From Pirellulales bacterium (GTDB lineage Bacteria > Planctomycetota > Planctomycetia > Pirellulales > JAEUIK01), in assembly GCA_019694455.1 (NCBI GenBank), contig JAIBBY010000052.1:1-33582 (forward strand): a stretch of 33,582 bases of DNA, given 5' to 3'. The notes beneath the pieces were generated by a model, which saw only the letters and a list, made by a program, of their open reading frames with translations, was not told the DNA's origin and made no database searches. Shown in pieces: positions 6,890 to 14,906 of the stretch (the first letter of the stretch is position 1; every line of letters starts with the position of its first letter). Made by a program: the position numbers and the translations under genes.

Positions 6890-8518
6890 TTATCCTATCA
6901 ACCACGAAGGCATTTCTCCAGCAGCCGGCAACCGGATCACGCTAACCGAATGCACATGTGGATGCGCAAGCACCGCTTCGACCGCCGCGCTGGTCGGCTG
7001 ATTGTCGAGGTTGAGCACGCCGATGGCTCCGCCCCCCGGCGCCGCGCCCGAACGGCCCACCGACATTTGGGCGATGTTCACACTGTGCTCGCCGAACGTC
7101 GTCCCCACGCGGCCAATGATGCCCGGCACGTCGTCGTGCGTGAAGATCAGCAGCGTTCCTTCGAGGTACGCCTCCAGCCGGTACTCGCCCAGGCGCACCA
7201 ACCGCGGAAAGCGATTGCCAAAAACCGTGCCCGCCGCCACATAGCTCTTGTCGTCGGTTTCGACCTCGGCGGTGATCAACGACGTGAAATCGCCCAGTTC
7301 GGCGCGTGACTCCTCAATCAGTTCAATCCCGCGTTCGCGCAACAGCAGTTCAGAATTGACGATGTTCACCTCGCCCGACAATGCGGCCTCCAATAGCCCC
7401 GCCGCAAAGCTGGCCGACAGCAGGCGGGTGTCTTTGTGCGCCACCTCGCCTCGATAAACCAGTCGACAGCGCCGCGCCGCTCCGCGCCCCATCTGCGCGT
7501 GCAACCGACCCAGCCGGTACGCCACATCCAACTGCTGCCGCATGGTGGCCAATGTCTGCGGATCAATCGAAGACATGTTCACCGCGTGCCGAATGGCGCC
7601 GCGCGTCAGATAATCGACTAAGAGCTGGACCCCTTCCACCGCCACTTGCGTCTGGGCCTCTTCCGTGCTGGCCCCCAGGTGCGGGGTGCACAGCACCCCC
7701 GGCATGCCGAACAAAGGGCTCTTGGTGCATGGCTCCTCGGCAAACACGTCCAGCGCCACCCCCGCGATGCGGCCGCTCTTGAGTCCCTCGACCAGCGCCT
7801 CTTCCTGATAGATGCCCCCCCGCGCGCAGTTCACCAGCCGTACGCCCGGCTTCAGCAGTTCCAGCTCCGGGAAACCAATCAGGTTGCGCGTCTCCTCCGT
7901 GAGCGGAGTGTGGACGGTGATAAAGTCGACATGCGGCAACATTTCCTTCACCGATGGAAACGTCTGAATCCCCAACTCCTTGGCTCGTTCCGGCGACAAA
8001 AATGGGTCATACCCCATCAATCGCATGTCCATCGCTTTGGCGCGCGCGGCCACCGTTTGACCAATCCGTCCCAGGCCGACGATGCCCAGCGTCTTGTCGG
8101 CCAATTGCGTCCCCATGTACTTGCTGCGATCCCAACGCCCTTCCACCAGGCTTTGATACGCGGGCGCCACGTTCCGCGCCAGCGCCATCATGAGCGTCAA
8201 AGCGTGTTCCGCCGTGCTCACCGTGTTGCCGGTGGGGGTGTTCATCACCACGATGCCCAGCCGGGTCGCGGCCATTTTGTCGATGTTGTCGGTGCCGACC
8301 CCTGCCCGCACAATCGCCTTCAGGCGGCGATTGCCCTCCAGCGCCTCGGCCGTGATCTTGACGCCGCTGCGGACGATCGCGCCATCAAACTCGGCCAACG
8401 CCGACCGCAAATCGGCCCCCTTCAGACCGGTGCGCACCTCGAACGTCACGCCGGGCGTCGCGGCCAACAGATCGAGCCCCTCTTGGGCCAATGGGTCCAG
8501 AACAATCACACTCGGCAT
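6890..8518 (-). CDS. serA: D-3-phosphoglycerate dehydrogenase
   Basis: The 542-residue product is the long form of SerA, which oxidises 3-phosphoglycerate to 3-phosphohydroxypyruvate in the first step of serine synthesis. Order: substrate-binding domain, NAD-binding domain with GLGRIG (148-153), catalytic Arg233 (NCARGG), Glu262 (DVFAEEP) and His280 (TPHLGAST), then the intervening allosteric domain (about 310-450) and a C-terminal ACT domain (LIFTHDDVPGIIGRVGTTFG) that usually binds serine for feedback inhibition. Length matches the family (about 525-540). The ATG at 8518 starts exactly at the conserved beginning (SVIVLDPLAQEGLDLL). A -10-like TATAGC (8582-8577) lies upstream with no good -35. 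Confidence 0.95.
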   Translation of the reverse strand: MPSVIVLDPLAQEGLDLLAATPGVTFEVRTGLKGADLRSALAEFDGAIVRSGVKITAEALEGNRRLKAIVRAGVGTDNIDKMAATRLGIVVMNTPTGNTVSTAEHALTLMMALARNVAPAYQSLVEGRWDRSKYMGTQLADKTLGIVGLGRIGQTVAARAKAMDMRLMGYDPFLSPERAKELGIQTFPSVKEMLPHVDFITVHTPLTEETRNLIGFPELELLKPGVRLVNCARGGIYQEEALVEGLKSGRIAGVALDVFAEEPCTKSPLFGMPGVLCTPHLGASTEEAQTQVAVEGVQLLVDYLTRGAIRHAVNMSSIDPQTLATMRQQLDVAYRLGRLHAQMGRGAARRCRLVYRGEVAHKDTRLLSASFAAGLLEAALSGEVNIVNSELLLRERGIELIEESRAELGDFTSLITAEVETDDKSYVAAGTVFGNRFPRLVRLGEYRLEAYLEGTLLIFTHDDVPGIIGRVGTTFGEHSVNIAQMSVGRSGAAPGGGAIGVLNLDNQPTSAAVEAVLAHPHVHSVSVIRLPAAGEMPSWLIG

Positions 8519-8866
8519 GGCTGCGTGGTCTCACTTTGAGAGTCGAATCGCGGTCCACCGCGCCCCAGAAGGCGCCGCTATAACCGCTGCGGGCCCAAGG
8601 GCCCGTCTGGGAAAACCCGTACAATAGTGCAAAACCGGGCCAGCCGACAACCCGCCACGCGCGGTTCTTGCGGCGCAGACGGACGTGCGCCGCGCGAAAG
8701 GATTCGTTCGTCCAGACGGTCTTGCGCGCGACAGTTCTCCAGTCTGGTCGAGCGCCGGCCGATCTTATGCAAGCAAGCGCGCAGCCGCCCCAACCTGCGG
8801 CGCCGCCAAGCTTCCCGATGATCCGTGTCTGCGTTCTCACCCATCCCTCTCCCAGGGAGTGCTCCT
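8519..8866. other. Intergenic region between serA and the glycosyltransferase gene
   Basis: This divergent spacer holds a -10-like TATAGC for serA (8582-8577, minus) and a TACAAT (8620-8625, plus) that could serve the downstream gene. The palindromic repeat GGGCCCAAGGGCCC (8591-8604) lies between them. I see no RNA gene and no convincing protein gene; open frames here look like composition effects. Confidence 0.4.
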
Positions 8867-9532
8867 TTGCACTGCTCGCTAAGCCTGTGCCTCTGTGTGC
8901 ACAATGCCCAAGGCGAAATCGCGGCGCTGATCCATTCCGCGCTCGAGGCGGCCGCCGAACTCGCGCCCCGCTTTGAAATCCTGGTGCTCGACACCGGTTC
9001 GACCGACGCCACCGTCGAAATCGCCCACGATCTAGCCCAGATGTATCCCCAATTGCGGGTGGTTCGTCAGTCCTGGGAAGTCGACCGCGCGGGGGTCGTC
9101 GAGCGCGCCCTGGCCACGAGCCGAGGGGAAGCCATCGTCTTTCTGGCGGCTGAATCGACCTTCGACGTGCGCGACCTGCGCAAACTGTGGCGCGAACTCG
9201 AAGCGGCCGATATCGTGCTGGCCCGCGCCGCGCGCCCCAGCCGTCCCTTGCGCTCAATGACGCAGCGCATCCTGCCCGACGCCGATCGCTCGGCGATTTG
9301 CGAACTGTGGTTGATGCGCCGGCAGGCGGCCACGCTGTTGGCGGCCGCGGCGGCCACGTTGACCGACTTTGCCGACCAGGCAAGCGCGGTCGGCTGGCAA
9401 GTTCGCTGGGTGGAGCTTCCCACTCGGCAAAATGCGGCAGAAAACCGCAAAAAGCTGGCCGGCCCACGCTTCCTGCGCAGGGCCCGATCTGGCTGGTTGC
9501 ACTCGGCGCGCACGACCATCAGCGGCAACTAA
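8867..9532 (+). CDS. Glycosyltransferase family 2-like protein, divergent
   Basis: The product is about 221 residues with a GT-A fold of family 2: first strand LSLCLCVHNAQGEI, then FEILVLDTGSTDATVEIAHDLA, the nucleotide-binding LDTGSTD. The position where GT2 enzymes carry the metal-binding DxD reads FLAAEST, so the usual acidic residues are missing and catalysis is uncertain. There is no membrane anchor. The C-terminal third (DFADQASAVGWQVRWVELPTR) follows the usual shape of short GT2 proteins. I chose the TTG at 8867, which has GGGAG seven bases upstream; a GTG at 8825 in the same frame adds 14 residues but has no ribosome site. The gene stands alone. Confidence 0.6.
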   Translation: MHCSLSLCLCVHNAQGEIAALIHSALEAAAELAPRFEILVLDTGSTDATVEIAHDLAQMYPQLRVVRQSWEVDRAGVVERALATSRGEAIVFLAAESTFDVRDLRKLWRELEAADIVLARAARPSRPLRSMTQRILPDADRSAICELWLMRRQAATLLAAAAATLTDFADQASAVGWQVRWVELPTRQNAAENRKKLAGPRFLRRARSGWLHSARTTISGN

Positions 9533-10020
9533 TCGTTTGGCGGCTAAGCACTTCGGCGATCGCTCACCGATTTGCCGTTTCTAAAGTGTCTCGCTCGCTC
9601 GCACACAATTCTCCAAGCGCTCGCCTGCGCTTTGTCAAAGCCTTGCAGTCCGGTTTTTTCGATTGCAATGCCAGCGCGGGCGTCCATTGCCGCGTGCGCG
9701 ACGCGCGCTAGCGCGCTTGTCGGCCTGCTGGCGCCGCATACCATTGCGCGGTCGTCGAGGCGCGACCAGACCACTTCCACTACTTGGCGTTCGCCATTCG
9801 GAATCGGAACGAAGAAGAGTGACGCTCTTCGCCGTTTGCATATTCGGCTGACAATTCCCACGGCAGCTAGAGAACTTCCGCTCGTTTGCGCGCGACCGGT
9901 TGTCGGAACCACCCGGACGGCGCGTCGTTTCCCCGCTCTGCGTCGCGGCGCGGAACCCGCTGCGCAGTTCACGCGCGTTCACAAAGCGCGTGTCCATCAC
10001 TTTAGAGAGAGAGGCCCGTC
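9533..10020. other. Gene-free stretch upstream of the XRE regulator
   Basis: About 490 bases hold no protein I can support; open frames exist on both strands but are Arg/Ala/Ser-rich and have no recognisable domain. Structure present: a T-rich patch (GGTTTTTTC near 9653-9661), a small hairpin GAAGAG/CTCTTC (9814-9830), and an inverted repeat CACGCGC/GCGCGTG (9970-9976 and 9986-9992) just before the regulator's ribosome site. It may be a long 5' region, an unrecognised RNA, or decayed coding sequence. Confidence 0.4.
9970..9992. promoter_or_regulatory. Inverted repeat upstream of the XRE regulator
   Basis: CACGCGC (9970-9976) and GCGCGTG (9986-9992) form a 7-bp inverted repeat with a 9-base spacer, about 29 bases before the regulator's ATG. 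Its position and size would suit an autoregulatory operator or an mRNA hairpin. The function is inferred from position only. Confidence 0.3.
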
Positions 10021-10584
10021 ATGAGTACGATGCCATGCGCCAATCGTTTGTCCGGGGCGAGATTCTCCACCAACGGCAACTCCCACGCCGTGGCGCCAAC
10101 GAATGGCCACACCCCGAATCGCACCGCCCCAGAGCGCCCGCTGCACCGCCTGAAGGCCGTACGGCAGCAACAAGGGGTATCGCTCCGTCGCGTGGCCCGC
10201 ACCCTCAAAATCGACATGCACGAGGCTCGTCAGCAGGAACACGAGTCCAGCGATCTTAAACTCAGCACCCTTCACGCGTGGCGCGAACTGCTCGACGTGC
10301 CAATGGCCGACCTCCTGGAAGAGAACACCGAGCTTTCGCCCCCCGTCCTCTTGCGCGCTCGGCTGCTCAAGCTCATGAAGACGGCCACCGCGATCCGCTC
10401 CGAGTCGTCCGCCACGAGCTCCGTCAACCAACTGGCGTGCATGTTGATCGATCAGCTGATCGAAATCATGCCGGAACTGGCGGGCGTGAGTCCGTGGCAC
10501 ATCGCCAGTCGGCGCCGCCGCTCGCGCGAGATTGGCCGCATCTTTGAGCGGATCATGCCCGCGAGCATGTTTCCCGAGAGTTGA
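10021..10584 (+). CDS. XRE-like helix-turn-helix regulator
   Basis: The product is 187 residues. A flexible N-terminus of about 38 residues is followed by a Cro/C1-type helix-turn-helix (about 40-105: LHRLKAVRQQQGVSLRRVARTLKID, then LHAWRELLDVPMADLLEE). The helical C-terminal half (about 110-187) has no domain I know and may mediate dimerisation. The recognition helix is ARTLKIDMHEARQQE; the EHES segment replaces the more usual WE-G turn. The ATG at 10021 has an unusually strong ribosome site, GAGAGAGG, six bases upstream. Targets are unknown. It ends 34 bases from the convergent end of mqnE. Confidence 0.65.
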   Translation: MSTMPCANRLSGARFSTNGNSHAVAPTNGHTPNRTAPERPLHRLKAVRQQQGVSLRRVARTLKIDMHEARQQEHESSDLKLSTLHAWRELLDVPMADLLEENTELSPPVLLRARLLKLMKTATAIRSESSATSSVNQLACMLIDQLIEIMPELAGVSPWHIASRRRRSREIGRIFERIMPASMFPES

Positions 10585-10618
10585 CGCGTCGGCGTCGCGC
10601 GACCGTAGGGGCGCGGGT

Positions 10619-11746
10619 TCAGGCCACCGCCACCGACTCGGCGGCCTGCCAACGGTCGCCGTCGCGGACGATGCGATGGTAAAGCGTGTCGCGTTCCACC
10701 GGTTCGCGGCCCGCTTCGCGGATCAGTCGACACAATTGATCGACGGTGAGCGCCTCTGGCGTGTCGGCGCCGGCGTCGTGATAGATCAACTCGTGCCGCA
10801 CGGTGCCGTCGATGTCGTCGGCGCCATAGGCCAAGGCGGCCTGAGCGGTCCCCATCCCCAGCATGATCCAATACGCCTTGATGTGCGGAAAGTTGTCCAG
10901 CATCAGCCGGCTCACCGCCATCGTGCGCAGATCAACCAGTGACGAAGGCTTTTTGATGTGCGCCAGCTTGGTGTTGTCGGGGTGGAACGCCAACGGGATG
11001 AACGTCTGAAATCCTCCCGTCTCGTCCTGCAATTCGCGCAGCCGCGTCAGATGGTCGATGCGGTGGTAGGCGTTCTCAATGTGGCCATACAACATCGTGG
11101 CGTTCGTCTTCAATCCCAGTTGATGCGCCGTGCGATGAATGTCGAACCAATGCCGCGAGTCCGCTTTGTGTTCGCAGATCTGGTGGCGCACCTCGGGATG
11201 AAAGATTTCCGCCCCGCCCCCCGGCATGCTGCCTAGCCCGGCGTCGATCATGTCTTGCAGAATCTCGCGATACGGCTTTTTCGTCAGGTGCTGAAACCAG
11301 TTGATCTCCACGGCGGTCCACGCCTTGAGATGCAGCGCGGGATGCGCATCGTGCAGGATCTCGATGATGTGCCGATACCAGTCGTACTTGCGCTGGTGAT
11401 GCAAACCGCCAACAATGTGCATCTCGGTGCAACCGGCGTCGACCGCCTCCCGACCGCGCGCCAATATCTGCTCGTCGCTCATCGCGTAGCCTTTGGGCTC
11501 ACGCAGGTCGGAGCGAAACGCGCAAAAGATGCAGCGATAGACGCAGACGTTCGTCGGGTTCAGATGCGTGTTGATGTTGAAATAAGCGAAGTTGCCATTC
11601 TTGCGCTCGCGAACCAGGTTGGCCAACTCGCCTAGCTCGTTCAAATGCGTTTGCGGGCTATAGAGCAACAGGCCATCGTCAAACGAAAGCCGCTCTCCCG
11701 CTTCCACCTTGCGCCGGATCTCGGTGAAACTCGTATTGGCTGGCAT
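10619..11746 (-). CDS. mqnE: Aminofutalosine synthase MqnE (radical SAM)
   Basis: The 375-residue product is a radical SAM enzyme with the cluster motif CVYRCIFC (Cys68, 72, 75) and MqnE-type segments HIVGGLHHQRKYDWY, SMPGGGAEIFHPEVR and TNATMLYGHIE. MqnE joins 3-[(1-carboxyvinyl)oxy]benzoate to SAM to give aminofutalosine, an early step of the futalosine route to menaquinone. MqnC is the closest alternative, but the YGHIEN and GGLH segments favour MqnE. The start at 11746 has GAAGGA upstream; an in-frame start at 11803 would add a non-conserved, Arg/Pro-rich extension. It is the last gene of a minus-strand operon with ubiE, ubiX and ubiA and is separated from ubiA by 73 bases. Confidence 0.88.
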   Translation of the reverse strand: MPANTSFTEIRRKVEAGERLSFDDGLLLYSPQTHLNELGELANLVRERKNGNFAYFNINTHLNPTNVCVYRCIFCAFRSDLREPKGYAMSDEQILARGREAVDAGCTEMHIVGGLHHQRKYDWYRHIIEILHDAHPALHLKAWTAVEINWFQHLTKKPYREILQDMIDAGLGSMPGGGAEIFHPEVRHQICEHKADSRHWFDIHRTAHQLGLKTNATMLYGHIENAYHRIDHLTRLRELQDETGGFQTFIPLAFHPDNTKLAHIKKPSSLVDLRTMAVSRLMLDNFPHIKAYWIMLGMGTAQAALAYGADDIDGTVRHELIYHDAGADTPEALTVDQLCRLIREAGREPVERDTLYHRIVRDGDRWQAAESVAVA

Positions 11747-11819
11747 GTTCCAATTTCCTTCGCAGCAAGACCGTGGCCGCTCGGCAAGCGCCGGCGGCGG
11801 CAATCTTCGGCCGCTAGCG

Positions 11820-12707
11820 TCAGGTTAACAAATCGACCGTGCAGACGACTAGCAGCAGCAGGCTGATGATCCAATTCACGTGAAAAAAAGCCAGATTCAC
11901 GCGGTCCAAATCGTCGGGCCGCACCAGCCAATGCTCATAGACCAGTAGCGCCGCCACAATGCCCAGCCCCAGCCAGTAGAACTTGTCCAAGTCGCCGTAC
12001 ACCAGCGGCAATAGCGCCAGTAGCGCGACCATGCCCAAGTGCGACCAGGCCGACAACCGCAGCGCGCCCGGCACGCCCAGCCAGACCGGCACGCTGTGCA
12101 GTCCCGCCTGTCGATCGAATTCAAAATCCTGGCAGGCGTAAATGATGTCGAACCCCGCCACCCACAACAGCACCGCCCCCCCCAAGACCAGCGGCGGCCA
12201 ACCCAAGCTCCCACGTATGGCGATCCACGCCGCGATCGGCGCCAACATCAGCGCCGCCCCCAGCCAATAGTGCGCCAGCGCCGTGAAGCGCTTGGCGTAG
12301 CTGTAGCCCAACAGAAAGGCCAACACCGGCGCCGACAAATATAGCGGCCACCAGTTTGGCAAGAACAACAACGTGCTCGCCACAAAGCCCGCCGCGCACA
12401 CAATGGCCATGACCCACACAGACCGCGTGCTCAAGATCCCAGCCGGCAAGTGGCGCATCTTGGTGCGCGGGTTGCGCGCATCGATCGCCCGGTCGGCCAA
12501 TCGATTGAACGCCATCGCCGCGCTCCGCGCAAACACCATGCACAGCACAATGCCCACCAACTCCTGCCAGCGGAACGGCGTCGCGCTCCCGGCGCGCGCG
12601 TTCTCGTTCCATGCCAAAATCGCGGACAATAGCGCAAACGGCAGCGCGAACAGCGTATGGCTGAAGCGAATCATCTCCAGAAAATGGCGCGCGCCGCGAA
12701 GCGTCAT
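11820..12707 (-). CDS. mqnP: UbiA-family prenyltransferase, menaquinone branch (MqnP-like)
   Basis: The protein is 295 residues with about eight to nine membrane segments. Both Asp-rich motifs of UbiA enzymes are present: NRLADRAID (Asn68, Asp72, Asp76) and DFEFD (Asp194, Asp198), which bind Mg2+ and prenyl diphosphate. UbiA enzymes attach the isoprenoid tail to the aromatic ring precursor; in the futalosine route the acceptor is a 1,4-dihydroxy-6-naphthoate-type intermediate. Its position between ubiX and mqnE supports MqnP rather than a ubiquinone or haem enzyme. The ATG at 12707 overlaps the ubiX stop codon by four bases (ATGA), indicating translational coupling. Confidence 0.85.
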   Translation of the reverse strand: MTLRGARHFLEMIRFSHTLFALPFALLSAILAWNENARAGSATPFRWQELVGIVLCMVFARSAAMAFNRLADRAIDARNPRTKMRHLPAGILSTRSVWVMAIVCAAGFVASTLLFLPNWWPLYLSAPVLAFLLGYSYAKRFTALAHYWLGAALMLAPIAAWIAIRGSLGWPPLVLGGAVLLWVAGFDIIYACQDFEFDRQAGLHSVPVWLGVPGALRLSAWSHLGMVALLALLPLVYGDLDKFYWLGLGIVAALLVYEHWLVRPDDLDRVNLAFFHVNWIISLLLLVVCTVDLLT

Positions 12708-13369
12708 TCCCCATCTCCCCAGCGGCGCATGAGCGTTTGCTCAACCCCCAACTGATCGCAGATTCGCCCGACGACGAAATCGACCAAGTCCAATACCGAG
12801 TCCGCTCCGTGATAAAATCCCGGCATCGCCGGCAGCACCACGGCGCCCGCCTCCAACAGGCGCCGCATGTTGTCCAGATACACGGTCGATAGCGGCGTCT
12901 CTCGTGGCACGACAATCAGCTTGCGCCGCTCCTTGAGATGCACATCCGCCGCGCGCTGGATCAAGTTCTCGCTCGCCCCGTGTGCGATGCCGCTCAGCGT
13001 TCCTCCCGAGCAAGGACAAACTACCATGCCCGCCGTGAGAAACGATCCGCTGGCAATCGGCGCCATCAAGTCTCGATAGTGATGATAGTGAACTCGGCCC
13101 GCTTGGCCCGACTGTCGCTTCGTCTCGCTCCGGCGCCGGCACAACATTCCGGCCAGCCCCTCTTGTCGACCTTCCGCCGGTAGCAAGCTGGCCAGCTCAA
13201 ACCGATCCAGGTCGATGTCGATCCCCAACTCTTGCTTCAACACCGCTTGCCCGGCGGGACTGATCGACAAATGCACCTCGCGCCCGGCGGACAACAGCAC
13301 GTCCAACAGCCGAACGGCATAGGGGGCCCCGCTGGCCCCAGTGATGGCGACCACCAGGTTGGACGTCAT
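12704..13369 (-). CDS. ubiX: Flavin prenyltransferase UbiX (Pad1 family)
   Basis: The product is 221 residues. UbiX makes prenylated FMN, the cofactor of UbiD-type decarboxylases; in the futalosine pathway this supports the late decarboxylation (MqnM/MqnL pair). Visible signatures: ITGASGAPYAVRLL (9-22) for FMN binding, CPCSGGTLSGIAHG (118-131), LIQRAADVHLKERRKL and VVPRETPLS. The protein is somewhat longer than the usual 190-205 residues because of an Arg/Ser/Gln-rich insertion at about 65-92. The ATG at 13369 overlaps the ubiE stop by four bases; an in-frame start at 13456 would lie inside ubiE. No UbiD partner is in the window. Confidence 0.92.
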   Translation of the reverse strand: MTSNLVVAITGASGAPYAVRLLDVLLSAGREVHLSISPAGQAVLKQELGIDIDLDRFELASLLPAEGRQEGLAGMLCRRRSETKRQSGQAGRVHYHHYRDLMAPIASGSFLTAGMVVCPCSGGTLSGIAHGASENLIQRAADVHLKERRKLIVVPRETPLSTVYLDNMRRLLEAGAVVLPAMPGFYHGADSVLDLVDFVVGRICDQLGVEQTLMRRWGDGE

Positions 13370-14076
13370 TTGGTTCCGATATAGAGAGTCGCCACGCCCA
13401 GCGTCAGCGGCACGTGCCGCGCCGTCGACAATCCGGCCCCCCGCATGCGATCGCACAGCGCCTCGCCAGACGGAAATTCCTGCACGCTAGATGGCAAATA
13501 ATTGTAAGCGTCGCTGCGATTGCGGGCGAGCGTCTGCCCGATGCGCGGCAGCACATGGCGAAAGTAAAATTGATACAGTTGCTTGAGCCCGGGCTGAGTC
13601 GGCATCGAAAATTCCAGCACAGCCACCTTGCCGCCCGGCCGGCACACCCGCGCCATTTCGCGCAGTCCCTGGTCGGTGTTAGTGACGTTCCGCAAGCCAA
13701 ACGCTACGGTCACCAGTTGAAATTGCGCGTCGTCAAACGGCAACTGCTGCGCGTCGGCCTCGACAAAATGCAGATTACGCCGCCCCTCGATCTGGCGCCC
13801 TTTTTGGTCGCCGCGCACCAGCATGGGATGGCTGAAGTCGGCGGCAATGATCGGCACGTGCCCCAGCGCCGCTTTGTGATAAGCCAGCGCCAAGTCGGCC
13901 GTGCCGGTGCAGATATCGAGTATCGGACCTTTGAGCCCCGGCGGCACGCGCCGCACCGTCTGCCAGCGCCAGTAGCGATCGACATTCAACGACAGCAGAT
14001 GATTCAACAGGTCGTAGCGCTCGGCGATCTCGCCGAACATCTGCCGCACGCGCTGTTCCGACTTGTCGACCGGCAT
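13366..14076 (-). CDS. ubiE: Demethylmenaquinone C-methyltransferase (UbiE/MenG)
   Basis: The product is 236 residues, the usual length of the family. UbiE/MenG methylates the quinone ring in the last step of menaquinone synthesis using SAM. Seen: the N-terminal family signature VRQMFGEIAERYDLLNHLLSL, the SAM-binding DICTGTADLALA (54-65), and the second UbiE signature VTVAFGLRNVTN with MARVCRPGGKVAVLEFS. It is the first gene of the operon ubiE-ubiX-ubiA-mqnE. There is no Shine-Dalgarno site before the ATG at 14076, but the start matches the family beginning (KSEQRVRQMF). Confidence 0.93.
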   Translation of the reverse strand: MPVDKSEQRVRQMFGEIAERYDLLNHLLSLNVDRYWRWQTVRRVPPGLKGPILDICTGTADLALAYHKAALGHVPIIAADFSHPMLVRGDQKGRQIEGRRNLHFVEADAQQLPFDDAQFQLVTVAFGLRNVTNTDQGLREMARVCRPGGKVAVLEFSMPTQPGLKQLYQFYFRHVLPRIGQTLARNRSDAYNYLPSSVQEFPSGEALCDRMRGAGLSTARHVPLTLGVATLYIGTK

Positions 14077-14088
14077 GATGGCTGCTGG

Positions 14089-14122
14089 CGCTCGCTTTCG
14101 CTAGGCAAAGCGTGCGATTCTA
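14089..14122 (-). promoter_or_regulatory. -10 element and 5' stem-loop of the menaquinone operon
   Basis: On the minus strand TAGAAT (14122-14117) is a near-consensus -10 box; no clear -35 is visible. The predicted start near 14110 lies at a 10-bp hairpin (arms 14116-14107 and 14098-14089, one mismatch, 8-base loop). The mRNA would thus begin with a stem-loop about 13 bases before the ubiE ATG, which may protect the 5' end or affect translation. Confidence 0.4.
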
Positions 14123-14410
14123 GCAACCCGCGCCGCGGCGATACAGGCGCCAGTTCATCGCCAGCCAGTGGCAATTCCATCAGTCGAGCGCTGCGCCATG
14201 GCCGGTTCGGCGGTCCCTTGAGCAAGCGGCCCAACGCTTACGGCAGCACGGCCAAGCGATGGCGGCCACGTACAGCGACGCGCGCATGGCACTGCCAGCA
14301 ATGGAGAACAAAGATTGACGGAAGGGCAATTCCAGTTCGCTGCGGCTGAGAATGCGAACCTGGCAAAGTATCCCGATTGTGCGGGCAAGACCCGCCGGCC
14401 ACGCGCCGCG
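14123..14410. other. Intergenic stretch between ubiE and the small hypothetical gene
   Basis: About 290 bases upstream of the menaquinone operon and downstream of the minus-strand hypothetical gene. Open frames are short and look like composition effects. Apart from the operon's promoter region at its left edge I see no RNA gene, repeat or terminator. Confidence 0.35.
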
Positions 14411-14602
14411 CTATGCCGCCCTTTCGATGTCGCGTAGCGTCTGCATGGCCATCAGCGCGTTCTCCAGCCCGCCGATGCGGTCGATGAAGTGGCTGATGGC
14501 AATCAAGTCATCGATGGCAAGTTCCGCCACATCCGCGGCGAGTTGGGCCTCCATCAGGTCCACGCAGCGGTCTTCAAAGGGAAGGTAGTGATCTTCCATC
14601 AT
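14411..14602 (-). CDS. Small hypothetical protein, start uncertain
   Basis: The end of this frame reads like a real acidic helical protein: MMEDHYLPFEDRCVDLMEAQLA, then DLIAISHFIDRIGGLENALMAM, with G/C-rich third positions as in the neighbours. From the ATG at 14602 it is 63 residues. The frame is open to 14932, and the residues just upstream (SIYPVPYFVSRLLRGFRP) may also be translated, but the first 70 codons overlap the promoter and start of the permease gene and are Ala/Arg-rich, so they are unlikely to be protein. I recognise no family. Confidence 0.4.
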   Translation of the reverse strand: MMEDHYLPFEDRCVDLMEAQLAADVAELAIDDLIAISHFIDRIGGLENALMAMQTLRDIERAA

Positions 14603-14871
14603 CGGGCGGAATCCCCTGAGCAGTCTCGAAACGAAGTATGGCACTGGATAAATCGACCGGACCAGCGATCGGCTTTGAAGCAATTCGGCACGGGTCCAGT
14701 TGAGACGGTCGGATAACCTGGCGATGGCTCGCGCGCGTGGCGCAGGCGCTGGCGCACAAGCGGCGCTAGTAGCGGCGCTGCTCGCAACGACTTTCAATAC
14801 ACCCACGGCGCCGGCTCGCTTTCGCTGCGAGTCTTGGGACCGCTTTCGAAGCAGTGCGCAACCGCTCGCCA

Positions 14872-14900
14872 TTGCAAACCTCGCATGTGGTTCGGATACT
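14872..14900 (+). promoter_or_regulatory. Promoter of the APC permease gene, probably leaderless
   Basis: TTGCAA (14872-14877), a 17-base spacer and GATACT (14895-14900) precede the ATG at 14907 by six bases. Transcription would begin at the start codon. The spacing mirrors the CHAD and glcF promoters. Confidence 0.5.
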
Positions 14901-14906
14901 GCGACG

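Noticed and set aside
8591..8604. GGGCCCAAGGGCCC as a terminator
   Set aside because: A two-base loop is too small and no T run follows; it is more likely a chance repeat of a palindrome.
8385..9467. A 360-codon minus-strand frame
   Set aside because: Arg/Pro/Ala-rich antisense shadow of the glycosyltransferase gene and the serA start; no domain.
9544..9972. Open frames on both strands in the gap before the XRE gene
   Set aside because: Low-complexity Arg/Ala/Ser composition, no ribosome site and no recognisable fold.
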